A stretch of DNA of 64,000 nt, from contig NZ_JAEPNI010000002.1 in assembly GCF_017643475.1 (NCBI RefSeq), positions 248,001 through 312,000 on the forward strand, written 5' to 3'. Position 1 is the stretch's first letter, and each line of letters begins with the position of its first letter. Both the position numbers and the translations under genes were made by a program. Below, piece after piece: positions 25,890-34,132 of this stretch. The notes beneath the pieces were generated by a model that was not told the origin of the DNA, searched no databases, and saw nothing but the letters and a program-made list of their open reading frames with translations. The DNA comes from Maricaulis sp. GTDB lineage: Bacteria; Pseudomonadota; Alphaproteobacteria; Caulobacterales; Maricaulaceae.

Positions 25890-27401
25890 ATGAACCAGAA
25901 GAACTTCTCCAAAGCCGCCTTAATGGCTGCCGCCCTGCTGCCCTCCGTGATGTTTATCGGTTCCGCGGAAGCCTCCGCGATTGTCGAGGAAGCCGCGTTC
26001 GAGGTTCAGCAGGAAGTCAATGAGCGGCGCATTCGTGCGGCTCAGGAACGACGCGCGGAGGGTCGTCAGGAACGACGACAGAACCGCGCTGAAAATCGCC
26101 AGGAACGCCGGTCCGAGAGCCGTCAGCAACGTCGCCAGGAAAACCGCTCGGAAAACCGCCAGCAGCGCCGGGAAAACCGTTCGGAAAATCGCCAGGAGCG
26201 CCGGCAGGAGAACCGTCAACAACGACGCCAGGAAAACCGCTCGGAAAATCGCCAGCGACGCCAGGAAAATCGCTCGGAGAACCGCCAGCAGCGCCGGGAA
26301 AACCGTTCGGAAAACCGCCAGGAGCGCCGGCAGGAAAACCGTCAGCAGCGTCGCCAGGAAAACCGCGCTGATAATCGCCAGCAACGTCGCGAGAACCGCG
26401 CGGAAAACCGTCAGGAACGCCGCGTACAGGTGCAGGACCGGATCAATAATGGCCGCGCCGCGGATGCCCGCCAGGAACGCCGGCGCGAGCGCCGCGAGGA
26501 CCGGACGGATCGCCGTCGGGACCGGGTTGAGGACCGCCAGGACCGGCGTCGTGAACGGTTCGAGGAGCAACGCCGCGATACGGTAGATAATCGCCGTGAT
26601 CGCCGCCGGGATCGTGTCGAAAACCGCCGCGACCGCCGGGAAGATCGCCGAGACGCCCGCCGTGATCGTCGGGAGGACCGTCGTGACTATCGCCGGGACC
26701 GTCGCGAGGACCGCTGGGATCGTCGTGAAGACCGTCGGGACGCCCGCCGGGATCGGCGCGACTATCGTGAAGCCCGTCGTGACGAGCGCCGCTGGCGCCG
26801 TGCGGAACGCCGCCGCCAATTCTATCGCGATCAGCGCCGCCTGCGTCAGCAGACCCGCTGGATCCGCCACATGAACCATGGCTGGTCGAACTCGCGTTAT
26901 TACGGCCACTGGGGTCCGTCCAGCCGCTGGCGCTATCATGACCGGTATTACCGTTATGGTTATGACCGCCGCCGTTTCGCCTACTACGATGGTCTGTGCC
27001 GCTATGACGGAAACAATGACGGCGCTGTCATCGGAGCCATCCTGGGCGCCATTATCGGCGGAGCTGCCGCCAATGATGACGACACCGCCGTGGGCATCCT
27101 GCTGGGTGCAGGTTTTGGCGCCGCCCTGGGCAGCAGTGTCGACCGCCTGGATAACTGCGACCGCGCCCAGTACCAGTACGCGATGAACTATGCCTTCGAG
27201 TATGGCGAGCCGTATTACTGGGCCAACCCGCACTCGGGCATTCGCGGCTCGATCACCATCCGCGAGAACTATCGTTACGGCGGCAATGAATGTCGCTGGG
27301 GTGATGCGGAGATCTACATGCCGGACGGCACCTATCGCCTCGACGAGGTCCGCATGTGCCGCGACGCTTACGGCGAATGGCAGGTCGCCCGCTACCAGTA
27401 A
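25890..27401 (+). CDS. Secreted arginine-rich repeat protein with glycine zipper
   Basis: 503 residues. A signal peptide (cleavage near AEAS, about residue 31) is followed by about 290 residues made almost only of Arg, Gln, Glu, Asn and Asp. First come units such as ENRQERRQ (about 45-185), then Asp/Arg units such as RRDRREDRRD (about 190-300). After an aromatic-rich linker there is a glycine-zipper membrane or oligomer segment (AVIGAILGAIIGGAAA and VGILLGAGFGAALG, about 377-415) and a C-terminal domain with CRWGDAEIYMPDG. The start has AGGGAG upstream. Its C-terminus resembles that of the next gene. The repeat part would be a very basic, extended or helical polyampholyte in the periplasm or envelope. 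Function unknown. Confidence 0.78.
   Translation: MNQKNFSKAALMAAALLPSVMFIGSAEASAIVEEAAFEVQQEVNERRIRAAQERRAEGRQERRQNRAENRQERRSESRQQRRQENRSENRQQRRENRSENRQERRQENRQQRRQENRSENRQRRQENRSENRQQRRENRSENRQERRQENRQQRRQENRADNRQQRRENRAENRQERRVQVQDRINNGRAADARQERRRERREDRTDRRRDRVEDRQDRRRERFEEQRRDTVDNRRDRRRDRVENRRDRREDRRDARRDRREDRRDYRRDRREDRWDRREDRRDARRDRRDYREARRDERRWRRAERRRQFYRDQRRLRQQTRWIRHMNHGWSNSRYYGHWGPSSRWRYHDRYYRYGYDRRRFAYYDGLCRYDGNNDGAVIGAILGAIIGGAAANDDDTAVGILLGAGFGAALGSSVDRLDNCDRAQYQYAMNYAFEYGEPYYWANPHSGIRGSITIRENYRYGGNECRWGDAEIYMPDGTYRLDEVRMCRDAYGEWQVARYQ
26136..26366 (+). repeat. Coding direct repeat, 126-base period
   Basis: A 35-residue block beginning QENRSENRQQRR and ending RRQENR is encoded at 26136-26240 and again, identical in protein, at 26262-26366. 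The two copies are separated by seven residues of the same style (SENRQRR). This is a tandem duplication inside the arginine-rich gene, with synonymous differences between copies. Confidence 0.85.
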
Positions 27402-27424
27402 CCCTCGCAAGACCACACGAGGCA

Positions 27425-27456
27425 GAACCGGCTCCGAGAGGGGCCGGTTCTTTTTT
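27425..27456 (+). terminator. Terminator of the arginine-rich gene
   Basis: GAACCGGC(TC)/(GG)GCCGGTTC stem followed by a T-run (27451-27456), 23 bases after the stop codon. Confidence 0.9.
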
Positions 27457-27498
27457 GTGAGGCAGAGCGCGCGTCTGTGGGGTGAAAAAGCCACCAAG

Positions 27499-27619
27499 CT
27501 TGTCATCCCGGACGAAGGCCCCGCGAAAGCGGGGCGCAGATCCGGGACCCACAGCGCTGACCGCATGGGTCCCGGATCTCCAGCCGGGTCAGGCCCGGCT
27601 ATCCGTCCGGGATGACAAG
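27499..27619. repeat. 121-bp nested palindromic intergenic element
   Basis: The outer arms CTTGTCATCCCGGACG (27499-27514) and its exact complement (27604-27619) enclose an inner perfect 14-bp inverted repeat, AGATCCGGGACCCA (27538-27551) with 27566-27579. Two side hairpins sit in the arms (27518-27535 and about 27583-27599). There is no coding content. It resembles the GTCATCC(C/T)GACGAAGG family of REP/MITE-like elements seen in many alphaproteobacteria; a related element lies at 58807-58923. Confidence 0.8.
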
Positions 27620-27719
27620 TGTTGGGGATCGTGGACAGACGAGGGGCAGGGGTCACCCTTCCCGCGGCGAAACCCAAACCAGGCCCTTTTCTTGCACAAT
27701 GGTAATCGGGTGAACCCGA

Positions 27720-27742
27720 CCGTTCATGTTGGGCTCATCGAC
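27720..27742 (+). promoter_or_regulatory. Shared upstream element of the arginine-rich genes, copy 2
   Basis: Matches the element at 25808-25830 in 22 of 23 positions. Here the following hexamer reads as TATAGCTT, a good -10-like sequence, and the start codon of the second glycine-zipper gene is 65 bases away. Confidence 0.6.
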
Positions 27743-27807
27743 GGCGCTATAGCTTGGCTCCAGCACTTGACGAGCTGCGTGGTAATTGGCTCACGAGGAG
27801 ACCGCAC

Positions 27808-28569
27808 ATGAAACTGCTGACAACCGCCCTTCTTTCCGCGAGCGCCATGGCCCTGTTTGCCAATGGGGCCCACGCACAGTCGAACTATCAAAGTTACGAG
27901 GAATGCGTTTCCGATCGCCAGGGTCGCCAGGTCGCCGGCGCGCTGATCGGTGGCATTCTGGGCGCTGTCATCGGCAGCGAGATCGCCGACGAGAATATCG
28001 ATAACCGCCGCGAGCGCCGCGCCCATCGCGGCCGCCATCACCGTCGCGGTGGCTACCGCCACCACCGCCGCCGCCATCATCGTGATGCCAGCGATGACGA
28101 TGCGGCCACGGTCGCCGGCGCAGGCGTCGGCGCCCTGATTGGCGCGGGTATTGCCAGCGGGGATGATTGCGAGAACCTGCGTTATCGCGATAGCCGCTAT
28201 AACGACCGCTATGACCGCCGTTATGACGACCAGTATGATGATCGTTACTCCGGCAAGCCGGATGATCGTTACCAGGACAGCTATTATGACGACGGGTATT
28301 CCTCGGATGATTATGGCTATACCGACGGGTCCGACAGCTATTCAAACGGTGAACTGCTCGGCGGCGCCCAGCCCAGCCAGAACGCCCGCAGCTACAACGC
28401 CTCGTCCGGTTACAGCTCCGGCGCCAGCTATAATTCCGCCGACTGGGTCTGCGAATACCAGACCACCCGCCGCCGCGGCCCGGATGGTTATGTCGGCGAA
28501 GTCCAGGTCTATATGTGCCAGGGCGATGACGGCATCTGGCGCCCCTACGACACGATTGTCGGCAATTAG
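27808..28569 (+). CDS. Secreted glycine-zipper protein with His/Arg- and Asp/Tyr-rich regions
   Basis: 253 residues. A signal peptide (cleavage near AHAQ, about residue 24) is followed by a first glycine-zipper helix (ALIGGILGAVIGSEIAD), a His/Arg cluster (about 70-95), a second zipper (AGAGVGALIGAGIA), an Asp/Tyr/Arg low-complexity stretch (about 135-190) and a C-terminal part with two cysteines (DWVCEYQ, QVYMCQGDDG). ATG 27808 has GAGGAG upstream; an in-frame start at 27754 has no ribosome site. The C-terminus and the zipper relate it to the preceding gene, and both carry the same upstream element. Likely an envelope or stress protein of the 17 kDa-antigen type; exact role unknown. Confidence 0.78.
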   Translation: MKLLTTALLSASAMALFANGAHAQSNYQSYEECVSDRQGRQVAGALIGGILGAVIGSEIADENIDNRRERRAHRGRHHRRGGYRHHRRRHHRDASDDDAATVAGAGVGALIGAGIASGDDCENLRYRDSRYNDRYDRRYDDQYDDRYSGKPDDRYQDSYYDDGYSSDDYGYTDGSDSYSNGELLGGAQPSQNARSYNASSGYSSGASYNSADWVCEYQTTRRRGPDGYVGEVQVYMCQGDDGIWRPYDTIVGN

Positions 28570-28594
28570 TGAATAGAGTAGTGCGAACACGAAG

Positions 28595-28626
28595 CGGCGA
28601 TCCGGAAACGGGTCGCCGTTTTGTTT
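28595..28626 (+). terminator. Terminator of the second glycine-zipper gene
   Basis: CGGCGATCC pairs with GGGTCGCCG (one wobble pair) around GGAAAC, followed by TTTTGTTT. Confidence 0.75.
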
Positions 28627-28640
28627 GGGGGGGGCGGCCC

Positions 28641-29366
28641 CTACCCCTTGCGCGCCACCACCAGGTATTCCTGATTGCCATCACCACCGGCGATCGGGCT
28701 GGGGATGACATTGTCGACCCGAAAGCCTGCCATGCCGTCCAGAGCGGTGCGGACACTGTCCACTGCGCGCAGGGCCTCGTCCTCGGACCGGACCAGCCCG
28801 CCGCGGCCAATACCGTCGCGGCCGACCTCGAACTGGGGTTTGATCAGCCCCACAAAGACCGCCCGCTCCGCGGCCAGGGACAGGGGCACGGGAATGACTT
28901 TCAGGAGCGAGATGAAACTCGCATCACAGACGATCAGCGAGGGCGGAGCGTCAAAATCCTCGGCCGTTAGATCCCGCGCATCGGTCGCTTCCATCGAGAC
29001 CACGCGATCATCTCCGCGCAGGCGCGCGTGCAATTGCTCGCGGCCGACATCCACGGCGTAGACTTTCATCGCCCCGCGTTCCAGCAGGACCTCGGTAAAA
29101 CCGCCCGTGGACGAGCCCACATCCAGACAGATCAGACCCGTCGGGTCGACGCCGAAGACATCCAGCCCGCCCACCAGTTTCAGCGCCGCACGACTGACAT
29201 AGGGATGCAGGGCCTGGGCCTCGATTTTCGCGCCGGCCGGCACTTTCTGAGACGCCTTGCGCAAGGCCACCCCGTCCAGCGTCACCAGCCCCGCCTCGAT
29301 CGCTTCCTGCGCGCGCGCGCGGGTCTCGAAATGGCCGTTTTCAACGAGGTATTTGTCTGCACGCAT
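28641..29366 (-). CDS. tlyA: TlyA-type rRNA 2'-O-methyltransferase
   Basis: 241 residues: an N-terminal S4 RNA-binding domain (about 1-60, MRADKYLVENGHFETRARAQ), then an FtsJ-like methyltransferase with SAM motif LDVGSSTGGFTEVLL, VCDASFISLLKVIP and LIKPQFEVG. The K-D-K-E style catalytic lysines and aspartate are at the expected places. Homologues methylate cytidines of 16S and 23S rRNA. In alphaproteobacteria tlyA usually follows dxs; here a plus-strand gene (29530-30069) has been inserted between them. Confidence 0.9.
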   Translation of the reverse strand: MRADKYLVENGHFETRARAQEAIEAGLVTLDGVALRKASQKVPAGAKIEAQALHPYVSRAALKLVGGLDVFGVDPTGLICLDVGSSTGGFTEVLLERGAMKVYAVDVGREQLHARLRGDDRVVSMEATDARDLTAEDFDAPPSLIVCDASFISLLKVIPVPLSLAAERAVFVGLIKPQFEVGRDGIGRGGLVRSEDEALRAVDSVRTALDGMAGFRVDNVIPSPIAGGDGNQEYLVVARKG

Positions 29367-29529
29367 GGCATCTTTTCACTCGAACACCGGCAGTTCGCAA
29401 GCTCCAATAGCGCTTAGATAATCCGAGGGAGGACCTAAGAGGTATTTTGCTTTGCACGAACAACCCTACCCGCTATTACTGTCCGAACGACGCCCGACAC
29501 CCCAATTCTAGCGACCGAGGGGAACCGCC

Positions 29530-30069
29530 ATGCTGCCTGCCCGCTTCGGGATGATCGCAATAACCGCAGCGCTCGCATCCGCTTGTGTATCGCCCGCTGC
29601 CCATCAAACGTCACAGACTGTGCACGTTCATATCGGTATGGCCCACTGCGATTACCGGGCGGCTGAATGGTACGTAACATTCGATGATTTCGAGTGGAGC
29701 GAGACGCCAAGACAACTCGCTCTCGGCCCCGACATCAGCGGCGACATCATTGAGGTGGTGACCGGCACGCGGCCTCAAACCACTCCATCTTTGGAAATAG
29801 CGCTGACCGAAAACGGACACCCAACCCTTCTTCTTACGAGCAATGACGGAGGTGCAGCCGGTCAATGGTCAGTTACTGCGGACCAACCGCTGGGCGAGAT
29901 TGGAAGAAGCCGCATGGGCGGCTGGCAAGCGCATGAGCATGGGCCGGACAGGGGCTGGTTCATGACACTGATCGTCGACAACCGCTCACCTCTCGAGCGT
30001 GCCTTGCGACTACACAATGAGACGCGGCGTTCATCCGGGTCTGTGCCGGAATGCTTGCGGCGCACTTAA
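29530..30069 (+). CDS. Hypothetical lipoprotein
   Basis: 179 residues with a lipoprotein signal (lipobox ASAC, about residue 19) and GAGGGGA before the ATG. The mature part looks like a beta-rich domain (HVHIGMAHCDYRAAEWYVTF, LEIALTENGHPTLLLTS) ending in a Cys-containing tail. No known family was recognised. It sits in the opposite orientation between tlyA and dxs, breaking a pair that is usually adjacent, so it may be a lineage-specific insertion. Confidence 0.65.
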   Translation: MLPARFGMIAITAALASACVSPAAHQTSQTVHVHIGMAHCDYRAAEWYVTFDDFEWSETPRQLALGPDISGDIIEVVTGTRPQTTPSLEIALTENGHPTLLLTSNDGGAAGQWSVTADQPLGEIGRSRMGGWQAHEHGPDRGWFMTLIVDNRSPLERALRLHNETRRSSGSVPECLRRT

Positions 30070-30259
30070 CGTCTACGCGCGCATCCCGCCCGTCGACGGA
30101 TCGGATCGAATTTGGATCAACATCTGCAGGGGCTTCGTCCTAATCACAGCAATGATGCCGCCTACCGGCAGCCGCAAGCCCACGCGCCAGCATTAAAGCG
30201 ATCTCAGTTTCACCAGAAAAACCGGCAGTAGATGCCCACCCACCGAGCTGGAGCAACAA

Positions 30260-32185
30260 TTACTCAGCCTGCACGCCCGCAGCCATCACCTGTGCCGCTT
30301 CCTGTTCGCGGCCCAGGGCTTCCAGGGCCCTGGCGGCGATGTGGCGGGCGTTGAGGCCGGCGGTTTCATACATGTTGAACGGGGTGTCCTGGTCCTGGAA
30401 CACGTCCGGCAGGGTCATGGTGCGGATCTTCAGGCCGCGGTCCAGCGCGCCACGTTCAGCCAGCATGTGCAGGACAAAGGCTCCGAAACCGCCCACAGCG
30501 CCCTCTTCCACCGTGATCAGCACTTCGTGCTCACGCGCCAGACGCAGAATGAGTTCCTCATCCAGCGGCTTGGCGAAGCGGGCATCGGCAACCGTGGTCG
30601 GGAAACCCTTGGCGGCCAGTTCGTCGGCGGCCTTGAGGGATTCTTCCAGACGCGTGCCCAGCGACAGAATGGCGATGGAACCGCCCTCGCGCACGATCCG
30701 GCCCTTGCCGATCTCCAGCACGTCCGCAACGTCCGGCAGGTCAACGCCGGTGCCATTGCCACGCGGATAGCGGAAGGCAGACGGGCGGTCATCGATCTGG
30801 TTGGCGGTCGCGATCATGTGGCAGAGCTCGGCCTCGTCTGCCGCAGCCATGATTACCATGCCCGGCAGGGCGCCGAGATATCCGACATCGAAGGAACCGG
30901 CGTGCGTGCAACCATCCGCACCGACCAGGCCCGCCCGGTCGATGGCAAAACGCACGGGCAGTTTCTGGATCGCTACATCGTGCACGACCTGGTCATAACC
31001 GCGCTGCAGGAAGGTGGAATAGAGCGCGCAATAGGGTTTCATACCGTCTGCGGCGAGACCGCCAGCAAAGGTCACGGCATGCTGTTCGGCAATGCCGACA
31101 TCGAACATGCGATCGGGAAAACGCTCGGCGAACTTGTCCAGGCCGGTACCGCCGGGCATGGCCGCGGTGACGCCGACGACACGGTCATCCGCCTCGGCTT
31201 CCTTGATCAGCTGATGCGCAAACACGCCGGTATAGGACGGCGCACCGCCCTTGGATTTTTGCTGTTCGCCCGTGACGACATTGAACTTGGCGACACCGTG
31301 ATACTTGTCAGCCGCCGCTTCCGCAGGGGCGTAGCCCTTGCCCTTCTGGGTGACGACATGGATCAGGACCGGGCCTTCCTCGCCATCACGCACGTTGCGC
31401 AGGACGGGGACCAGCTGGCTCACATCATGACCGTCGATCGGGCCGACATAGCGAAAGCCCATCTCCTCGAACAACGTGCCGCCCATGGCCATGCCACGCA
31501 TGTATTCCTCGGCCCGGCGCGCCGCTTCCTGGACGTGCAATGCCTTGGCGACACCCTTGCCGACTTTGCGGATGTTTCGATAGCTCTGGCTGGAGACCAG
31601 GCGAGAGAAATAATGGCTCATCGCGCCAACCGGCGGCGCGATGGACATGTCATTATCGTTGAGGATGACGATCAGGCGCGAATTCAGCGCGCCGGCATTA
31701 TTCATGGCTTCATAGGCCATGCCCGCGGTCATCGAGCCGTCACCGATGACGGCGATGACATTGCGGCTTTCCTCTTTCAGATCACGCGCGACAGCAAAAC
31801 CCAGCCCGGCGGAAATGGACGTCGAGGCATGCGCAGCACCGAACGGGTCATACTCGCTCTCGGCACGCTTGGTGAAACCGGACAGTCCGCCCCCCTGGCG
31901 CAGGGTACGGATGCGGTCACGGCGCTCGGTCAGGATCTTGTGCGGGTAACACTGGTGGCCCACATCCCAGATCACCTTGTCGTCCGGCGTATCGAAGACA
32001 TGGTGCAACGCCGTGGTCAGCTCGACGACACCCAGGGCAGAGCCGAGATGACCACCGGTGACAGAAACTGCGTCGATGGTCTCGGCGCGCAATTCGTCGG
32101 CAACCGACTTAAGCGTGTCCAGGTCGAGATTCTTGAGGTCCGAAGGATTTTGAATTCGATCAAGATTCGGCGTCTTTACAGACAT
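30260..32185 (-). CDS. dxs: 1-deoxy-D-xylulose-5-phosphate synthase
   Basis: 641 residues. Thiamine-diphosphate enzyme condensing pyruvate and glyceraldehyde 3-phosphate, the first step of the MEP isoprenoid pathway. Visible features: [18 protein letters not shown], the TPP motif [13 protein letters not shown]...NDND, the transketolase central domain [19 protein letters not shown] and the C-terminal [12 protein letters not shown]-type motif ([12 protein letters not shown]). The start is 16 bases after ispA, in a xseB-ispA-dxs operon that supplies farnesyl or geranylgeranyl diphosphate. Confidence 0.97.
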   Translation of the reverse strand: MSVKTPNLDRIQNPSDLKNLDLDTLKSVADELRAETIDAVSVTGGHLGSALGVVELTTALHHVFDTPDDKVIWDVGHQCYPHKILTERRDRIRTLRQGGGLSGFTKRAESEYDPFGAAHASTSISAGLGFAVARDLKEESRNVIAVIGDGSMTAGMAYEAMNNAGALNSRLIVILNDNDMSIAPPVGAMSHYFSRLVSSQSYRNIRKVGKGVAKALHVQEAARRAEEYMRGMAMGGTLFEEMGFRYVGPIDGHDVSQLVPVLRNVRDGEEGPVLIHVVTQKGKGYAPAEAAADKYHGVAKFNVVTGEQQKSKGGAPSYTGVFAHQLIKEAEADDRVVGVTAAMPGGTGLDKFAERFPDRMFDVGIAEQHAVTFAGGLAADGMKPYCALYSTFLQRGYDQVVHDVAIQKLPVRFAIDRAGLVGADGCTHAGSFDVGYLGALPGMVIMAAADEAELCHMIATANQIDDRPSAFRYPRGNGTGVDLPDVADVLEIGKGRIVREGGSIAILSLGTRLEESLKAADELAAKGFPTTVADARFAKPLDEELILRLAREHEVLITVEEGAVGGFGAFVLHMLAERGALDRGLKIRTMTLPDVFQDQDTPFNMYETAGLNARHIAARALEALGREQEAAQVMAAGVQAE

Positions 32186-32201
32186 TCCGGCTACCCGCCT
32201 T

Positions 32202-33095
32202 TCAAGAGCGGCGCTTCAGGACAAAGTCGACCGCTTCCCTCAACAAATTTGCACGCTCGCCGAACGGATCAAGGTGCTCCTTGGCCTGCGCGGCCAAGTG
32301 TCGCGACCGTTCCTCGGCACCCTCAACGCCCAGAATGGTGACAAAGGTGGCTTTTCCTTGACCGGCATCCTTGCCGACAGCCTTGCCCGCTTCGTCGACA
32401 TCTCCCGTGGCATCCAGAAGGTCGTCCGTGATCTGATAAGCCAAGCCAAGATCGTGTGCAAACCCTTCTAGCGCACGGCGGATGTGATCTTCCACATCCT
32501 TCAGCGTGGTCACGGCCTCGGCGGTGAAATTGATCAGGGCGCCGGTCTTCATGCGATGCATGCGCGTAACCACTGAAATATCGAGCGTTTCGCGTTCGCC
32601 GATAATGTCGATCATCTGCCCGCCGACCATGCCGCTGGCACCGCTGGCGCGGGCCAGTTTTTCCACCAGACGCGCCCGCACGGCGCCCTGGGTATGTGTG
32701 TCCGGGTGCGCCAGGATTTCATAGGCAATGGATTGCAGCCCGTCTCCGGCCAGCACCGCCGTCGCCTCGTCATAGGCCTTGTGCACGGTCGGCCGCCCGC
32801 GGCGCAGGTCGTCATCATCCATGCAGGGCAGATCATCATGGATCAGGGAATAGGCGTGAATGCACTCCACCGCACAGGCTGCACGCAACAGACCGCGCTC
32901 GTCACCGTGCACCAGATTACCCAGCTCCATGGTCAGGAAAGGACGCAGGCGCTTGCCCGGCCCCAGGGCTGCGTAACGCATGGCGGAATTGAGCGAGGCT
33001 TCCGGGCCCTCGGCACGCGGCAGAAGCGCGTCCAGCGCGACGGTGACACGGTCAGCGGTCTCGTTCAGTTTCTGCTCGAAGCTCTCAGCGCTCAT
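32202..33095 (-). CDS. ispA: Polyprenyl diphosphate synthase (farnesyl diphosphate synthase type)
   Basis: 297 residues with both aspartate-rich motifs: the first in [17 protein letters not shown] (DDxxxxD, typical of bacterial FPP/GGPP synthases) and the second in QITDDLLD. It condenses isopentenyl and dimethylallyl diphosphate in trans. Located between xseB and dxs, the standard alphaproteobacterial arrangement. Product length (C15 or C20) cannot be read reliably from the sequence. Confidence 0.95.
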   Translation of the reverse strand: MSAESFEQKLNETADRVTVALDALLPRAEGPEASLNSAMRYAALGPGKRLRPFLTMELGNLVHGDERGLLRAACAVECIHAYSLIHDDLPCMDDDDLRRGRPTVHKAYDEATAVLAGDGLQSIAYEILAHPDTHTQGAVRARLVEKLARASGASGMVGGQMIDIIGERETLDISVVTRMHRMKTGALINFTAEAVTTLKDVEDHIRRALEGFAHDLGLAYQITDDLLDATGDVDEAGKAVGKDAGQGKATFVTILGVEGAEERSRHLAAQAKEHLDPFGERANLLREAVDFVLKRRS

Positions 33096-33171
33096 GCGGC
33101 TCTCTCAACAGGGCGACCTTCAGCGGGTCGCAGCTTGATACTTGGAAATCACACGAAACCCGGGCGGGTCC

Positions 33172-33423
33172 TTACTGGTCCAGCTGGGCCGGTTCAAGCG
33201 AGAGTGAACCGTCCTCACCCTTGACGATCTTGTCGACCTTCAGCTCGGCATCCTTCAGCTTGCCTTCGCAATGCGCGCGCAGGGCAGCGCCGCGCTCATA
33301 GATCGCGATTGAACGCTCCAGCTCCACCTCACCGCTTTCAAGCTGCTGGACGATTCGTTCCAGCTCGGCCAGGGCCTGCTCGAAATTCATGGTCGCGATG
33401 TCGGCATTGGGCGTTTCAGGCAT
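33172..33423 (-). CDS. xseB: Exodeoxyribonuclease VII small subunit
   Basis: 83 residues. The core FEQALAELERIVQQLESGEV followed by LERSIAIYERGAALRAHCE is diagnostic of XseB, which forms a complex with XseA and degrades single-stranded DNA. ATG 33423 follows TGGAGAAG; a longer frame from 33468 lacks a ribosome site. It heads the xseB-ispA-dxs part of the operon. Confidence 0.95.
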   Translation of the reverse strand: MPETPNADIATMNFEQALAELERIVQQLESGEVELERSIAIYERGAALRAHCEGKLKDAELKVDKIVKGEDGSLSLEPAQLDQ

Positions 33424-33480
33424 TGGGTCTTCTCCAGGACACGCCGCACAATAGGCAGGCTCGGGCACGCGGGCAACGCG

Positions 33481-34083
33481 TCATTTGCCGCGATATTCGT
33501 ATTGGCGATAGGACCAATAGCTGTCCCCGCCATCATGCACACATTTCCAGCCTGCCTGCTTGATATAGGGGCGCATCATGCGGTTGAACCAACCATGCGC
33601 GCAGACGGTGACATCACCCTCCTGCGCGGCCTCGACAAGGCGGTTCACCGCCTGCTGCGCGCGGGCTTCCGCATCAACCCGGCTTTCCCGGCCGCGGGAC
33701 ATGCCAAACCACCAGCTGCAGCGTGCAAACACGCCCCAGGTCTTGGCCATGTAACGCCCCGGGATCGGTGGCGGTGGCAATTCGGCCTCCACAAACACCG
33801 GATCAATCACCAGCTCGCGCCCGGGCGCCGCGCCCTGCGCGGTCTCGATTGCGCGCTGAAGCGTGGAGGCAAAGACGATATGGGACGCCGCAGCGGCGGC
33901 CTTGAGATTGTCACAGGCATCCTGCCCGGGCACCAGGCTGGCTGGCTGATAGGTATTGTCCCACCAGTCCTCATACCCGCGCCAGTCAAGCATCTGCTCG
34001 CGGTTTGCGTCAGGCTTGCCGTGCCGGGCGACGGTAAGACGTCCGGGAACTCGCGGGGCTTTGACGGGGACAGGGCTCGACAT
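33481..34083 (-). CDS. Histidine phosphatase family protein
   Basis: 200 residues with the phosphohistidine motif ARHGKP near the N-terminus, an Arg in the second conserved block (STLQRAIETA), an acidic residue in EAELPPPPIPG and the second histidine in VCAHGWFNR. This is the SixA/phosphoglycerate-mutase branch. The region between (GRYMAKTWGVFARCSWWFGMS) is hydrophobic and not typical of a metabolic mutase. It lies between the deacetylase-like gene and xseB, where many relatives have no gene. The substrate is unknown. Confidence 0.8.
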   Translation of the reverse strand: MSSPVPVKAPRVPGRLTVARHGKPDANREQMLDWRGYEDWWDNTYQPASLVPGQDACDNLKAAAAASHIVFASTLQRAIETAQGAAPGRELVIDPVFVEAELPPPPIPGRYMAKTWGVFARCSWWFGMSRGRESRVDAEARAQQAVNRLVEAAQEGDVTVCAHGWFNRMMRPYIKQAGWKCVHDGGDSYWSYRQYEYRGK

Positions 34084-34132
34084 TCACGCTCATCCAGTTG
34101 GCACCAGCCATAGCCCCGCCTCACAGACGGTT

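Noticed and set aside
26136-26366. CRISPR-like short repeats
   Set aside because: The repeats are codon-phased, with no unique spacers of constant length; they encode amino-acid repeats in an open frame.
25920-27677. 585-codon open frame on the minus strand opposite the arginine-rich gene
   Set aside because: It is an artefact of the repetitive GC-rich codons (CGC/GCC rich in all frames). The plus-strand frame has a signal peptide, ribosome site and terminator; the antisense one has none of these and extends over the terminator and the palindromic element.
30341-32341. 666-codon open frame opposite dxs
   Set aside because: dxs is fully supported by motifs on the minus strand; the opposite frame shows no recognisable domain and is a mirror of codon bias.
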